A stretch of 64,000 nt of DNA, from NCBI RefSeq assembly GCF_009496535.1, contig NZ_WIDL01000006.1, forward strand, positions 62,001 through 126,000. The letters are read 5' to 3'. Position 1 is the stretch's first letter; each line of letters begins with the position of its first letter. The notes beneath the pieces are model-generated. The model did no database searches, had not been told where the DNA came from, and saw only the letters and a program-made list of their open reading frames with translations. Made by a program: the position numbers and the translations under genes. Origin of the DNA: Stenotrophomonas sp. MYb238. Its GTDB lineage: Bacteria; Pseudomonadota; Gammaproteobacteria; Xanthomonadales; Xanthomonadaceae. Shown piece after piece: positions 53,020 through 61,670 of this stretch.

Positions 53020-54002
53020 AACACCCGTACGCACGCCTGTGCCTGCCGGTCCTGCTCGCCGCCGCGCTGGCGGCCTCGGCCGCCGGTGGCGGCACGCTGC
53101 GCATCGATGGCGAGGTCTACGCCCAGCGCGCGGTGCAGCTGATGTCGCCCTCGGTGGACCGCATGTGGCAGTTCAAGGTCACCCAGCTCGCCCCCGATGG
53201 CTCGCCGGTCAGCAAGGACCAGCCGGTGCTGGCCTTCGACAGCAGCCAGTTGCTGCGCGACCTCGGCGAGAAGCAGAGCAAGCTGCAGGAGAAGCAGCGC
53301 GAGCGCGAGAAGCTGCTGCTCGACCTGGCCGAGCGCGAGCGCACCGAGCGGCTTTCCACCGCCGAGGCCCTTGCCGCGCTGGAGAAGGCGCAGCGCAAGA
53401 CCGGGCAGCCGCGCGAGCTGATCGCCGCCATGCAGTACGACAAGCTCGTCGAGGAACGGCGCCGGGCCGAGCAGCGCATGGTCCTGGTACAGCAGCGCGA
53501 ACGGCAGTCGGCCGAGCAGCGCCGGCAGGAACGGCGCCTGGTCGATTCCGAACTCGCGCAGCTGCAGGCCGATGTCGAACGCCTGCAGGCATCGGTGGCG
53601 CAGATGACGATCGCCGCGCCGCGCGACGGCGTGATGGTGCACAAGAGCAGCTGGAACGGCGAGAAGTTCGACGTCGGCTCGCAGGTGTGGCTGGGCCAGA
53701 CCGTGGCCGAGATCCCGGATGCGTCCGCGCTGGCCGTGCGCGCGCAGTTGCCCGAACGCGACCTGCTGCGCGTGTCGGCAGGCGCGCCGGCGCGGATCGT
53801 GGTCGAAGGCGGCGGCGGCAGCGCGCACCACGGGCGGGTCGCCAGCATCGGGCGTGCGGTGCGCAGCAAGTCGCAGGTGCAGCCGATTCCCGTGGTCGAC
53901 ATCGTGATCGAGTTCGATGGCGCCGCCGTGCGGTTGCGCCCCGGGCAGGCGGTCCGTGTTGAACTCACCGCCTCCCCGGTGGCGAAGGAGACAGGCGCAT
54001 GA
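53016..54002 (+). CDS. HlyD-type periplasmic adaptor 2
   Basis: The 328-residue protein has a signal (LPVLLAAALAASAAGG) and the same layout as adaptor 1: MWQFKVTQLAPDGSPVSKDQ, a very Gln/Arg/Glu-rich helical hairpin (about 85-195, EKQREREKLLLDL and further repeats), then TIAAPRDGVMVHKSSWNGEK. Its second half is closer to adaptor 3 (KSSWNGEKFDVG against TASWSGDKPAVG), so adaptors 2 and 3 probably arose by duplication. Both ends overlap neighbours by 4 bases. Confidence 0.85.
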   Translation: MKHPYARLCLPVLLAAALAASAAGGGTLRIDGEVYAQRAVQLMSPSVDRMWQFKVTQLAPDGSPVSKDQPVLAFDSSQLLRDLGEKQSKLQEKQREREKLLLDLAERERTERLSTAEALAALEKAQRKTGQPRELIAAMQYDKLVEERRRAEQRMVLVQQRERQSAEQRRQERRLVDSELAQLQADVERLQASVAQMTIAAPRDGVMVHKSSWNGEKFDVGSQVWLGQTVAEIPDASALAVRAQLPERDLLRVSAGAPARIVVEGGGGSAHHGRVASIGRAVRSKSQVQPIPVVDIVIEFDGAAVRLRPGQAVRVELTASPVAKETGA

Positions 54003-55255
54003 CGCCGCGACCGTTCCTGCTGGCGTCGTTGGCACTGGCGCTGTCCGGTTGCGCCGCCGACGCGGTGCCGCCGGCATCGGAGATCGTGTCGGCCGGCGAA
54101 CTGCTGCTCAGCGTCGACGGCGAGGGCGAGCTGCGTTCCAGCAAGCCGATGCCGCTGAACGTTCCCGGCCGGAACTGGGCCTCGCGCCAGGTCGAGTGGA
54201 TGCTGCCCGAGGGCAGCGCGGTGAAGAAGGGCGACCTGCTGGCCCGCTTCACCGCCCGCGATGGCAGGCAACAGCTCGACCAGGCCATGCTCGATTTGCA
54301 GCGCAACGCGCTGGCGCGCCTGTCCAAGAAAGGCGACCTGGAAGCCACGCAGGGCAGGGTTTCGGTGGACCTGGCACAGGTCGCGGTCCAGCTCGGCATC
54401 GCCCAGCGCTACGCCGGCGCCGATTTCTCGGCGCTGGCGCGCAACGACGTGCTCGACGCGATCGAGGACAGCCGCTATCTCGGTCAGAAGCAGGACACGC
54501 TGCAATGGCGCCGCGCGCAGGCCGGCAGCCGCGGCGGTGCCGAACTGGCGGTGCTCGACGCGCAGCGCGCCACCTTCGACCTCACCGCCAAGGACCGCCA
54601 GGCCGACCTGGACGCGCTGGAACTGCGCGCGCCCAACGACGGCGTGCTGCTGCTGACGGCAAGCTGGTCCGGCGACAAGCCGGCCGTCGGCGCGGCGATG
54701 TACGCCGGCACCGAGTTCGGCAGCCTTCCCGATACCTCGGCGATGGAAGTGCAGATCGACCTGCCGCAGATCGAGGCGCAGGGCGTGGCCACCGGCAACA
54801 GCGTCGAGCTGCACCCGCTCGGCCGTCCCGACCAGCGCTTCACCAGCCAGCTGTCGTGGGTCGCCAGCGCGGCCAAGACGCTGGGGCGCGAGAGTCCGGT
54901 GAAATACCTGTCGGTCCGCGCGCCGGTGCCCGCGGACGTGATCGCCCGGCATGGCTTCGTTCCCGGACAGCGCTTCGTGGCCAGGATCGTGCTGGCGCGC
55001 GAGGCCGATGCCATCGGCGTGGCCAACGTCGCCATCGAGCAGCAGGACGGCAAGCACTGGGTGAAGGTGCGCGAAGGCAGCGGTTTCGTGCGCCGCGAGA
55101 TAGAGCTGGGCGTGCGCGGCAGCGCGCGGTCGCGGGTGCTCAAGGGGCTTGAGGCCGGCGAGGAGGTGCTGCTGTCGGCCGGCGGCCCGGCGCCGTCGAG
55201 CGAGGGGAAGCCGGACAAGGCGACGGACGACGCCACGGACAAGGACGCAGGATGA
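53999..55255 (+). CDS. HlyD/MacA-type adaptor 3, lipoprotein
   Basis: The 418-residue protein is the longest of the three adaptors and has a lipoprotein signal (LALALSGC, Cys17). Barrel-sandwich halves are RQVEWMLPEGSAVKKGDLL and LELRAPNDGVLLLTASWSG. Unlike adaptors 1 and 2 it has a full membrane-proximal domain (GVRGSARSRVLKGLEAGEEV) and a charged Lys/Asp tail. It could contact the permease, as MacA contacts MacB. Start and stop overlap neighbours. Confidence 0.87.
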   Translation: MTPRPFLLASLALALSGCAADAVPPASEIVSAGELLLSVDGEGELRSSKPMPLNVPGRNWASRQVEWMLPEGSAVKKGDLLARFTARDGRQQLDQAMLDLQRNALARLSKKGDLEATQGRVSVDLAQVAVQLGIAQRYAGADFSALARNDVLDAIEDSRYLGQKQDTLQWRRAQAGSRGGAELAVLDAQRATFDLTAKDRQADLDALELRAPNDGVLLLTASWSGDKPAVGAAMYAGTEFGSLPDTSAMEVQIDLPQIEAQGVATGNSVELHPLGRPDQRFTSQLSWVASAAKTLGRESPVKYLSVRAPVPADVIARHGFVPGQRFVARIVLAREADAIGVANVAIEQQDGKHWVKVREGSGFVRREIELGVRGSARSRVLKGLEAGEEVLLSAGGPAPSSEGKPDKATDDATDKDAG

Positions 55256-56502
55256 AGGCAAAGCTTCCACAACTGCCGCAGGTATGGCGCGAAGCGGTCG
55301 AGGAGCTTTGGCGGCGACGCCTGCGCACCCTGTTGACCCTGCTCGGGCTGATCTTCGGCGTCGGCGCGATCGTGGCGATGCAGGCGGTCGGCGAAGGCAG
55401 CCGGCGCGAGGCGCTGAAGCTGGTCGAGGGACTGGGCCTGCGCAACCTGATCGCCGAGGCGCGGCCGCAGGACGACGCGACCCTGCGCGAGAACCGCGCC
55501 CGCAGCCTCGGCCTCACCCTCTCCGACGCGCAGGCGGCGCTGCAGGTGGTGCCCGGCGCCGACCGGTTCGCCGCGGAGAAACGCATCCGCACCTACTCGG
55601 TGTTCAGCGACCACGCCGGCAGCGACGCGCAGGCCAGCGGGGTGAGCCCGGACTGGTTCGAACTGTCCTCCCTGCAGCTGGCCAAGGGACGCGCGTTGAG
55701 CGCGGAGGACGACGCCGCACTGGCGTCGGTGGCAGTACTCGGGCACCAGGCGGCCGCCAGCCTGTTCCCCGGCCGCGATCCGGTCGGGCAGCTGCTCAAG
55801 GTCAACCATGTCTGGCTGGAAGTAGTCGGGGTGCTCGCCGACCGCGACCTGGGCAAGCGCGACTTCGAGGGCGTGCAGCTGGGCTCGGAGAGCAACCGCG
55901 TGTTCGTGCCGCTGGCCAGCGCGCAGGCACGTTTCCGTTTCCAGCCGCGCGAAGACCCCATCGACCGTTTCCTGCTGCGCCTGGACACGCCCGACAAGCT
56001 GGCCGCCGGCGCCGGCGTGCTGTCGGCGGTGCTCGACCAGCGCCATGCCGGCGTCGCCGACTACCAGTTGGTGGTGCCGCAACAATTGTTCCAGCAGCAC
56101 CAGAAGACGCAGCGCATCTTCCAGGTGGTGATGGGCGCCATCGCCGGCGTCAGCCTGCTGGTCGGCGGCATCGGCATCATGAACATCATGCTCGCCAACG
56201 TGCTGGAACGGCGGCGCGAGATCGGCCTGCTGCGCGCCCTGGGCGCGCGCCGCAACGACGTGGTCGCGCAGTTCCTGCGCGAGGCCAGCGTGATCTGCAT
56301 CGCCGGCGCGCTGCTGGGCCTGCTGTTCGGCGCGGTGCTGGCCTACCTGATCGCCGCCTTCGCCGGCTGGCAGGTGGCGTGGGCGCCGCTGCCGGTGCTG
56401 CTCTCGGCCGGCTTCTGCGCACTGGTGGGCCTGGCCTTCGGCGTCTATCCCGCACGCCAGGCGGCACAGCTGGATCCGATCGCAGCATTGCGGCAGGAGT
56501 GA
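55252..56502 (+). CDS. MacB/FtsX-type ABC transporter permease
   Basis: The 416-residue permease has four membrane segments in MacB order: one near the N-terminus (LRTLLTLLGLIFGVGAIVAM), a large periplasmic MacB_PCD domain (about 50-280) and three helices at 285-405. The VGGIGIMNIMLANVLERRRE and GLLRALGARRNDV motifs are the MacB coupling region. It ends the five-gene operon that begins at 51375. No outer-membrane factor is encoded. A substrate such as a peptide, siderophore or toxin is possible but cannot be read. Confidence 0.93.
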   Translation: MKAKLPQLPQVWREAVEELWRRRLRTLLTLLGLIFGVGAIVAMQAVGEGSRREALKLVEGLGLRNLIAEARPQDDATLRENRARSLGLTLSDAQAALQVVPGADRFAAEKRIRTYSVFSDHAGSDAQASGVSPDWFELSSLQLAKGRALSAEDDAALASVAVLGHQAAASLFPGRDPVGQLLKVNHVWLEVVGVLADRDLGKRDFEGVQLGSESNRVFVPLASAQARFRFQPREDPIDRFLLRLDTPDKLAAGAGVLSAVLDQRHAGVADYQLVVPQQLFQQHQKTQRIFQVVMGAIAGVSLLVGGIGIMNIMLANVLERRREIGLLRALGARRNDVVAQFLREASVICIAGALLGLLFGAVLAYLIAAFAGWQVAWAPLPVLLSAGFCALVGLAFGVYPARQAAQLDPIAALRQE

Positions 56503-56798
56503 GTGCAGCCAGCCTCACGGCTGGTCGTTTGCGGCAGCGGTACGACACACGCACCGACCGTTGCCGTGATTGTGCTGTTGGCTGTTGCTGTTGCTGTTGG
56601 CTGTTGCTGTTGCTGTTGGCTGTTGGCTGTTGGCTGTTGGCTGTTGGCTGTTGGTTTTTGCCCTCCGGGTTCCCTTTCGCAGCGACGGAGCCGACGGAAG
56701 GGGTCCCCAGAAGAGCAAAAGCCAAGAAAACAGCAGGAGCCAGCGGGGCAAGCCCCGCTGCTACGCGCTGCGGGCGCCGGGCTCGCCCCACATGCGGA
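56503..56798. repeat. Second hexamer/heptamer repeat region
   Basis: CTGTTG and GCTGTTG units run from about 56574 to 56655. They are followed by the same core as in the first repeat region (CCGGGTTCCCTTTCGCAGCG, then ACGGAGCCGACGGA, about 56664-56698). A hairpin AGCGGGGC-AA-GCCCCGCT (56742-56759) is close to the HglS stop and may slow both convergent transcripts. No gene is supported in the 296 bases. Confidence 0.7.
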
Positions 56799-58163
56799 TC
56801 AGGCCGCCAACTGCGCCAGCGACTCCGCCTGCAGACGCTCGTAGATCGCGAACTCATCCGCCACCGTCGCCCCCAGCGCCTGCTCGAACGCCTCGCGGTT
56901 GGCACGCGCCGCATAGGCGCGCTGCTCCTCACCACCAAGATTGGACTGGAAGATGCCCGCCGCACTGACCGGCAGGAAGTCCTCGTAGACGATCGGCTCG
57001 GCGGTCGCCAACCCGCGCTCGATCAACACCTCGGCCGGCACCGTGCGCTCGGCCGCCGGCGTGGCGCGGCCGGCGTCGGTCAGCACGTAGCGGTAATAGC
57101 CCAGGCCTTCGCGGCGCAGGGTGGCGTGATCGTCGGGGAAGCCGACGAACGCGGCCTGCAGGCGCTGCGCGTAGTCGCCGCCGGTGCTGCCGGCACCGCC
57201 GCTGTCGCGCGCCTGCGCCAGCAGCGCGTCGTACAGCGCGCGGCCCTTCGGGGTCAGCGCCAGACCGCGCTGTTCGATCTCGCCGAAGCGCGCGGTATGC
57301 GTGCCGGCGGCGTTGTCCTCGCCCGAGGGGAAATGCACCAGCTCCTCCAGCGCCTTGAAACTGGTCTGGCGCAGCAGGATCGGGCAGTCGCGGCGCGGCG
57401 GGCCTTCGATCACCGCCTTGGCGGCGAGGCCGCGCGCATGCATCGACGCCTGCGCGGCGTCGATGTCCAGCGTGCGCGGGGTCAGGTGGTTGATGTGCGG
57501 GCCGCGGAAGCTGACCACGTCGGCCACCAGCCGGTGCGCAGCATGCAGCGCGTGGTAGGTGGCCAGCGACACGGTGGCGGCATTGTGCCAGCGGAAGGTC
57601 TCCAGCGCCTCGACCACGAAGCGCCACGCATCCCCGTCGGACAGGCCGCCGTCGCGTTCGCACTGTTCGATCAGCTGCAGCACTCCCGGGGTGAAGATCG
57701 AGCGGCGCGACAGGATCTGCGCGGCCTGCGCGCGCAGCGTCACGTCCTCGATCAGTTCCAACCGCAGCAGCGAGGTGAACACCCGGAACGGGTTGCGGTT
57801 GAGCGCCTCGCCGTCGACCGGGCGGAACGCGGTGGAGTGCACCGGCACCCCGGCTACCGACAGGTCGTAATAGCCCACCGGCTGCATGCCCATCACCGCG
57901 AACAGGCGCCGCAGCGTGCACAGCTCCTGCGCGGTGCCGACGCGGATCGCACCGTGGCGCTCCACGTCCAGGCGCTCGCGCTCGCCGCTGCGCTCCATCT
58001 GCGCGGCCAGTTCCGGCTGCGCGGCCAGCACGCCGGCGTTGACCTCGCCCACCAGTTCCACGAGCGTGCCGTACAGCGGCACCTCGGTGCGGTACATGTG
58101 CGACATCGCCTGCGAAAACAGGCTGCGGATGTGATCGGCGGAAACGAAACGGTCGGCGGTCAT
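56799..58163 (-). CDS. hglS: HglS, 2-oxoadipate dioxygenase/decarboxylase (DUF1338)
   Basis: The ATG at 58163 gives 454 residues, normal for the HglS/YdcJ family, which turns 2-oxoadipate into D-2-hydroxyglutarate in D-lysine/L-lysine breakdown. His70 and Arg74 (ERHGAIRVG), His226 (GPHINHLTP) and Glu295 (RFGEIEQRG) stand where the family's metal ligands and substrate Arg are described. The longer frame to 58226 is not needed. No other lysine-degradation gene is visible in the window. Confidence 0.88.
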   Translation of the reverse strand: MTADRFVSADHIRSLFSQAMSHMYRTEVPLYGTLVELVGEVNAGVLAAQPELAAQMERSGERERLDVERHGAIRVGTAQELCTLRRLFAVMGMQPVGYYDLSVAGVPVHSTAFRPVDGEALNRNPFRVFTSLLRLELIEDVTLRAQAAQILSRRSIFTPGVLQLIEQCERDGGLSDGDAWRFVVEALETFRWHNAATVSLATYHALHAAHRLVADVVSFRGPHINHLTPRTLDIDAAQASMHARGLAAKAVIEGPPRRDCPILLRQTSFKALEELVHFPSGEDNAAGTHTARFGEIEQRGLALTPKGRALYDALLAQARDSGGAGSTGGDYAQRLQAAFVGFPDDHATLRREGLGYYRYVLTDAGRATPAAERTVPAEVLIERGLATAEPIVYEDFLPVSAAGIFQSNLGGEEQRAYAARANREAFEQALGATVADEFAIYERLQAESLAQLAA

Positions 58164-58244
58164 GGCGGGGGGGCACGGCGTGGCGGGGGAAGCGGCCATT
58201 TTCGCCCGGATGACGGCCCGGGTCATCCGTCGTCCCCCCGAAAA

Positions 58245-58319
58245 CCCGTAGGAGCGGCTTCAGCCGCGAATGGCCCTGCCCGTGTGCGTTCCGGTCGCGG
58301 CTGAAGCCGCTCCTACGGG
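58245..58319. repeat. REP-like palindrome, GTAGGAGCGGC type
   Basis: Perfect 25-base arms (58245-58269 and 58295-58319, beginning CCCGTAGGAGCGGC) surround a 25-base loop. The right arm overlaps the end of the next leftward gene and supplies its stop codon TAG. It may act as a terminator for both sides. Confidence 0.85.
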
Positions 58320-58903
58320 TGACCGCGGGCCGCGTCGCGCTGGGCGCGATCGCCCAGCTGGCGCCGCAGCAGCGCGTCCAGCTGGACCGGGCGGTCCCAA
58401 TGGTCGTAGCTGGCCACCAGCGCATGACGCACGGCGCGCCAATGCAGGTTGTCCGGCGCCACCGGCAGGCTTTCCACCGCGGTCTTCCAGCCCTCGCCCG
58501 GGTGCCGGCTGCGCGCCTGCACCGGCTCGCGGCAGGTGGCGCCGATGGCCTGGCCCCAGAAGCAGGCGAACCAGACGTCGCCGGCCGCCCAGCCATGCTG
58601 CCGCATCAGCGCCTCGACGTAGCCGCGGCGCGCGCCGCCGTAGCGCACCACCTCGTCGACGAAAGCGTCGGGGTAGCGCGCGGCGTACAGGTTGACGTCG
58701 GCCAGCTGCCGGTCGAGCCAGGCGTCGCCGGTACCGGGTTCATAGGGAGCGTTGGCTGGCGTAGCGGGCGCCGGCTGGGCCAATGCCACGCCGGGAAGAA
58801 CGAGGAACGCGTGGAGAGAAACGAGGAGCGAGAGAAAACCGCAGCGCAGCCACGTCGCTCCTGCCTTCGCCTCCGCGTTTACCCGTCCCCCGTTCCTGTT
58901 CAC
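58313..58903 (-). CDS. Hypothetical exported protein
   Basis: A GTG start at 58903 overlaps the HAD gene's stop (GTGA). The 196-residue product has a hydrophobic signal (FLSLLVSLHAFLVLPGVALA, cleavage near AQPAP) and a mature part with WLDRQLADVNLYAARYPDAF and WFACFWGQAIGATCREPVQ; two Cys could form a disulfide. I do not recognise a domain. The terminal codons run into the REP palindrome. The pairing with a HAD phosphatase is of unknown meaning. Confidence 0.6.
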   Translation of the reverse strand: MNRNGGRVNAEAKAGATWLRCGFLSLLVSLHAFLVLPGVALAQPAPATPANAPYEPGTGDAWLDRQLADVNLYAARYPDAFVDEVVRYGGARRGYVEALMRQHGWAAGDVWFACFWGQAIGATCREPVQARSRHPGEGWKTAVESLPVAPDNLHWRAVRHALVASYDHWDRPVQLDALLRRQLGDRAQRDAARGHP

Positions 58904-59649
58904 GCGTGCGCCGCCTCGATCGCCGCCACCGCTTCCGGCCACTGCCAGGCGGTATCGGCCAGGCGCAGGCGCGGTTCGTCGCTGGAAACGCCGTGCTCGG
59001 CCTCGTGCGCCCAGGTCACGGCGTACGGGGTGTGCACGCCCCAGCCGCCGAGCGCCAGCACCGGCTCGATGTCCGAGCGCAGCGAGTTGCCGATCATCAC
59101 GAAGCGCCCGGCCGGCAGGTCGAACTCGGCCAGCACCCGCGCGTAGGTGGCCGGGTCCTTCTCCGAGACGATCTCGATGCGCGGGAACAGGTCGCGCAGG
59201 CCGGAGCGCTCGATCTTCTGCTCCTGGTGGAACAGGTCGCCCTTGGTGATCAGCACCACCGGCCAGCGCGCGGCGATGGCGGCCACCGCCTCGCGCACGC
59301 CGTCGATCACCTCGACCGGATGCTGCAGGGTGCGGCGGCCGATCTCGACGATCTGGCGCAGGTGCGCGGCGGAGATGCGCTCGCCGGTCAGTTCGATGGC
59401 GGCCTCGATCATCGACAGGGTCATGCCCTTGGCGCCGTAGCCGAACACCTCGAGGTTGCGCCGTTCCACCTTGAGCAGGTGCTGCGCGGTGCCGGCGTCG
59501 TGCAGGTCGATGTAGTGGCCGAGGACGGACTCGAAATCCTGTTCGGCCTGGCGGTAGTAGTCCTCGCTCTTCCAGAGCGTGTCGTCGCCGTCGAAGCCGA
59601 CCAGGCCGACGGCGGGGGAAGGTACGGATGCGGGGGATGCGGAAGTCAT
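58900..59649 (-). CDS. HAD-superfamily hydrolase
   Basis: The 249-residue protein has the four HAD motifs: GFDGDDTLW (nucleophile Asp20, Asp22), VLITKGD (Thr), the Lys in VSEKDPATY and GNSLRSDIEP. The C1-type cap lies between motifs I and II. It is probably a small-molecule phosphatase; substrate unknown. Its stop overlaps the downstream exported-protein gene. Confidence 0.9.
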   Translation of the reverse strand: MTSASPASVPSPAVGLVGFDGDDTLWKSEDYYRQAEQDFESVLGHYIDLHDAGTAQHLLKVERRNLEVFGYGAKGMTLSMIEAAIELTGERISAAHLRQIVEIGRRTLQHPVEVIDGVREAVAAIAARWPVVLITKGDLFHQEQKIERSGLRDLFPRIEIVSEKDPATYARVLAEFDLPAGRFVMIGNSLRSDIEPVLALGGWGVHTPYAVTWAHEAEHGVSSDEPRLRLADTAWQWPEAVAAIEAAHA

Positions 59650-59698
59650 GCGCCACAGGATAGCAACCGGCCCCGGCGCGGTCGCGCTGCCCCGGATG

Positions 59699-59729
59699 CG
59701 ACAGGAGCGGCCAGCGGCCGCTCCTGTCG
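59699..59729. terminator. Perfect 14-base palindrome between HAD and EF-hand genes
   Basis: CGACAGGAGCGGCC and GGCCGCTCCTGTCG flank a 3-base loop. It stands 16 bases after the EF-hand gene's stop reading leftward, so it may be its terminator, though without a U-run. The GGAGCGGC wording resembles the nearby REP units. Confidence 0.55.
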
Positions 59730-59745
59730 GACTGGCGCCGGCGGG

Positions 59746-60096
59746 TTACTTCTGCTGCGAGGCGGCGTAGGTACGGTACTCGTCGGGGGTCAGCTTGCCG
59801 TCCTTGTCGGCGTCGGCGGCATCGAAGACCTGGGCCAGGCCGGCATGGGCCTGCGCCTCGGTGCGGTTGATGCTGCCGTCGCCGTCGGTATCCAGGCTGG
59901 CCCACGACTGGCCATCGCCATTGGCCGACGCCGATGCCGCGGCGTCGGCGGCCGTACCCTGCTGCGCCTGGGCGGCCTGTTCCTGCGCCTGGCGTTCCTG
60001 CTGCGCCTGCGGGTCCTGGGCCATGGCCGGCATCGCCAGCGCGGCACCGACGGCGGCGACGAGGGCGAACAACGGGTTGCGGTTGCGAACGGTCAT
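59746..60096 (-). CDS. EF-hand calcium-binding exported protein
   Basis: The ATG at 60096 gives 116 residues with a signal peptide (LFALVAAVGAALAMPAMAQ). A Gln/Ala-rich linker is followed by two EF-hand loops, DTDGDGSINRTE and DADKDGKLTPDE, both with full ligand patterns. It should bind calcium in the periplasm. Such small EF-hand proteins are frequent in Xanthomonadaceae; partner unknown. Confidence 0.88.
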   Translation of the reverse strand: MTVRNRNPLFALVAAVGAALAMPAMAQDPQAQQERQAQEQAAQAQQGTAADAAASASANGDGQSWASLDTDGDGSINRTEAQAHAGLAQVFDAADADKDGKLTPDEYRTYAASQQK

Positions 60097-60318
60097 CGGG
60101 TGTTCTCCTGCGGTGTTGGGAAAGCGCGGTGGATCCGCACGCCCCCACCCTCGCAACCCTGCCCTGAATCGCACGCCCCCCGTGGATCGGCGGCAGACAC
60201 GGCCTTAACCAACACCGCCCGCAGATCCATTACCGCCCTGGTTAGCGCGGCGTGAGCCGCGGGTAAGCCACGCATTCGGGCGTTCCATCGGCGGCGCCGT
60301 GGGCCGCCGCCAGCGCGG

Positions 60319-60699
60319 TTAGTCGACGCTGCTGTCGTCGATCGGCGCGGCGTGCGAACTGAACGCCCGCCATCCAAGCCCCACGCCGACCAGGGCACCG
60401 GCCGCTTCCAGCACCACGCGCGTACCCAGCTGGTCCGGATCGTGGATGCCGGCCAGCGCCAGCCGCGCGTACAGCGGCGACTCCAGCTGCACCATGCCCA
60501 GGTAGAACAGGTTCCAGCCGTCCACTCCGGCGCCGATGGCGACCGCCGCCAGGCACGGCCAGGCGATGGCATGGCCCTGCGACAGGCCGGCGCGGCGGCA
60601 GACCTGCCACCACAGGAAGAACACCACGAAGCCGACGGCGAGCGCGATCAGCGCCGCTTCCAGCGAGCCCAGCAGGCCGTAGTGCAGTTCGAGGTTCAT
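60319..60699 (-). CDS. Hypothetical small membrane protein
   Basis: The 126-residue protein has three probable membrane segments (ALIALAVGFVVFFLWW, AIAWPCLAAVAIGAGV and VVLEAAGALVGVGLGW). It has no motif I recognise. It stands alone, with 222 bases to the EF-hand gene and a REP unit on the other side. Confidence 0.6.
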   Translation of the reverse strand: MNLELHYGLLGSLEAALIALAVGFVVFFLWWQVCRRAGLSQGHAIAWPCLAAVAIGAGVDGWNLFYLGMVQLESPLYARLALAGIHDPDQLGTRVVLEAAGALVGVGLGWRAFSSHAAPIDDSSVD

Positions 60700-60753
60700 C
60701 GGCTATCGGCCATCGCAACGGGGAGCGGCAGTGTATCCGGGCTGCGCAACCCG

Positions 60754-60862
60754 CGTAGGAGCGGCTTCAGCCGCGAAGGGGCTTGCGTGGAGATGCCGCG
60801 ACAGCCACGTTCCCACAGGGGATCAATGGGAAAGCCCCTTCGCGGCTGAAGCCGCTCCTACG
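60754..60862. repeat. REP-like inverted repeat, 31-base arms
   Basis: Arms at 60754-60784 and 60832-60862 begin CGTAGGAGCGGCTTCAGCCG and extend through GAAGGGGCTT. The 47-base centre is unrelated. The right arm ends 9 bases before the dipeptidase stop, where it could act as terminator. Confidence 0.85.
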
Positions 60863-60871
60863 GGGGGACCG

Positions 60872-61570
60872 TCAGCGCACCGGGAAGTCGTAGGCGGTGT
60901 CGGGCGTCGGTTCGGGCCGGAACGTGTAGTGCCACCATTCCATCGGATAGTTGGCGAAGCCTTCGGCACGCATCGCGTCCAGCAGCAGCTGGCGGTTGGC
61001 GCGCTGCTGCGGGGTGATGTCGGGGCTGTCGGTATGGGCCAGCGGATCGAAGCGGTCGAAGCCGGTGCCCATGTCCACTTCCGTGCAACCGTCCTGGCGG
61101 CAGTCGAGCAGGCCCAGGTCCACGGTCGCGCCGCGGCTGTGGCCGGAATGCTCGGCGATGTAGCCGTCCAGCAACCGGCTCTTGTCGATGTTCGGGTAGT
61201 AGCGGGCCTTGGCCTGCTGGTCGGCCGGGTCGTGCGCCCAGGCGACGAACGCCTGCACCGACCGCACCGGGCGGTAGCAGTCGTACAGGCGCAGCGCGTG
61301 GCCCTGCGCCTGCAACGTGCGCTGCACGCGCGCCAGCGCCTGTGCGACGGGCGCGAGCAGGTAGCAGCGCGGCGCGTCGTAGCCGGGCACCGGGCGGCCG
61401 GTGAAGTTGTCGCTGCCGGCATAACGCATGTCCAGCGAGAAACCCGGCGCCAGCGTGGCGACATCCAGCATGCCGGCCTGCGCCGGCGTGGCGGCGGGGG
61501 AGACCGCCGGCGCTGCCTGTGCACTCGTGCAGGCCAGCAGCAGAGCCAGGGCATGGCCGCGGTTACGCAT
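60872..61570 (-). CDS. VanX/DdpX-type D-alanyl-D-alanine dipeptidase, exported
   Basis: The 232-residue M15D peptidase has a signal peptide (LALLLACTSAQAAPA). Zinc ligands His144, Asp151 (HSGHSRGATVDLG) and His214, catalytic Glu211 (EWWHY) and Arg100 (YDCYRP) have the spacing of VanX. VanX-like enzymes cut D-Ala-D-Ala; the chromosomal periplasmic forms are linked to cell-wall turnover rather than vancomycin resistance. The amidase and MurQ/GCKR-like neighbours support this. Confidence 0.9.
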   Translation of the reverse strand: MRNRGHALALLLACTSAQAAPAVSPAATPAQAGMLDVATLAPGFSLDMRYAGSDNFTGRPVPGYDAPRCYLLAPVAQALARVQRTLQAQGHALRLYDCYRPVRSVQAFVAWAHDPADQQAKARYYPNIDKSRLLDGYIAEHSGHSRGATVDLGLLDCRQDGCTEVDMGTGFDRFDPLAHTDSPDITPQQRANRQLLLDAMRAEGFANYPMEWWHYTFRPEPTPDTAYDFPVR

Positions 61571-61595
61571 TGCAATCTCCTAGGGGCTTGTGGTG

Positions 61596-61667
61596 GTAGG
61601 AGCGCACTTCAGTGCGCGATGGGGCTCTACCGGCAAAGCCCCATCGCGCACTGAAGTGCGCTCCTAC
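61596..61667. repeat. REP-like perfect inverted repeat, GTAGGAGCGCACTTC type
   Basis: Two perfect 31-base arms (61596-61626, 61637-61667) start GTAGGAGCGCACTTCAGTGC and have a 10-base loop. It is a variant of the REP family with a different inner palindrome. It lies just after the stop of the SIS gene and before the dipeptidase gene. Confidence 0.9.
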
Positions 61668-61670
61668 AGC

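Noticed and set aside
56574-56655. Possible phase-variable tract controlling HglS or the ABC permease
   Set aside because: The tract lies after the stops of both convergent genes and in no promoter or frame.
58313-60148. 611-residue leftward open frame
   Set aside because: A high-GC read-through frame: only its last 196 codons, from the GTG at 58903, carry a signal peptide and a plausible start; the rest is antisense-frame shadow of the HAD and EF-hand genes.
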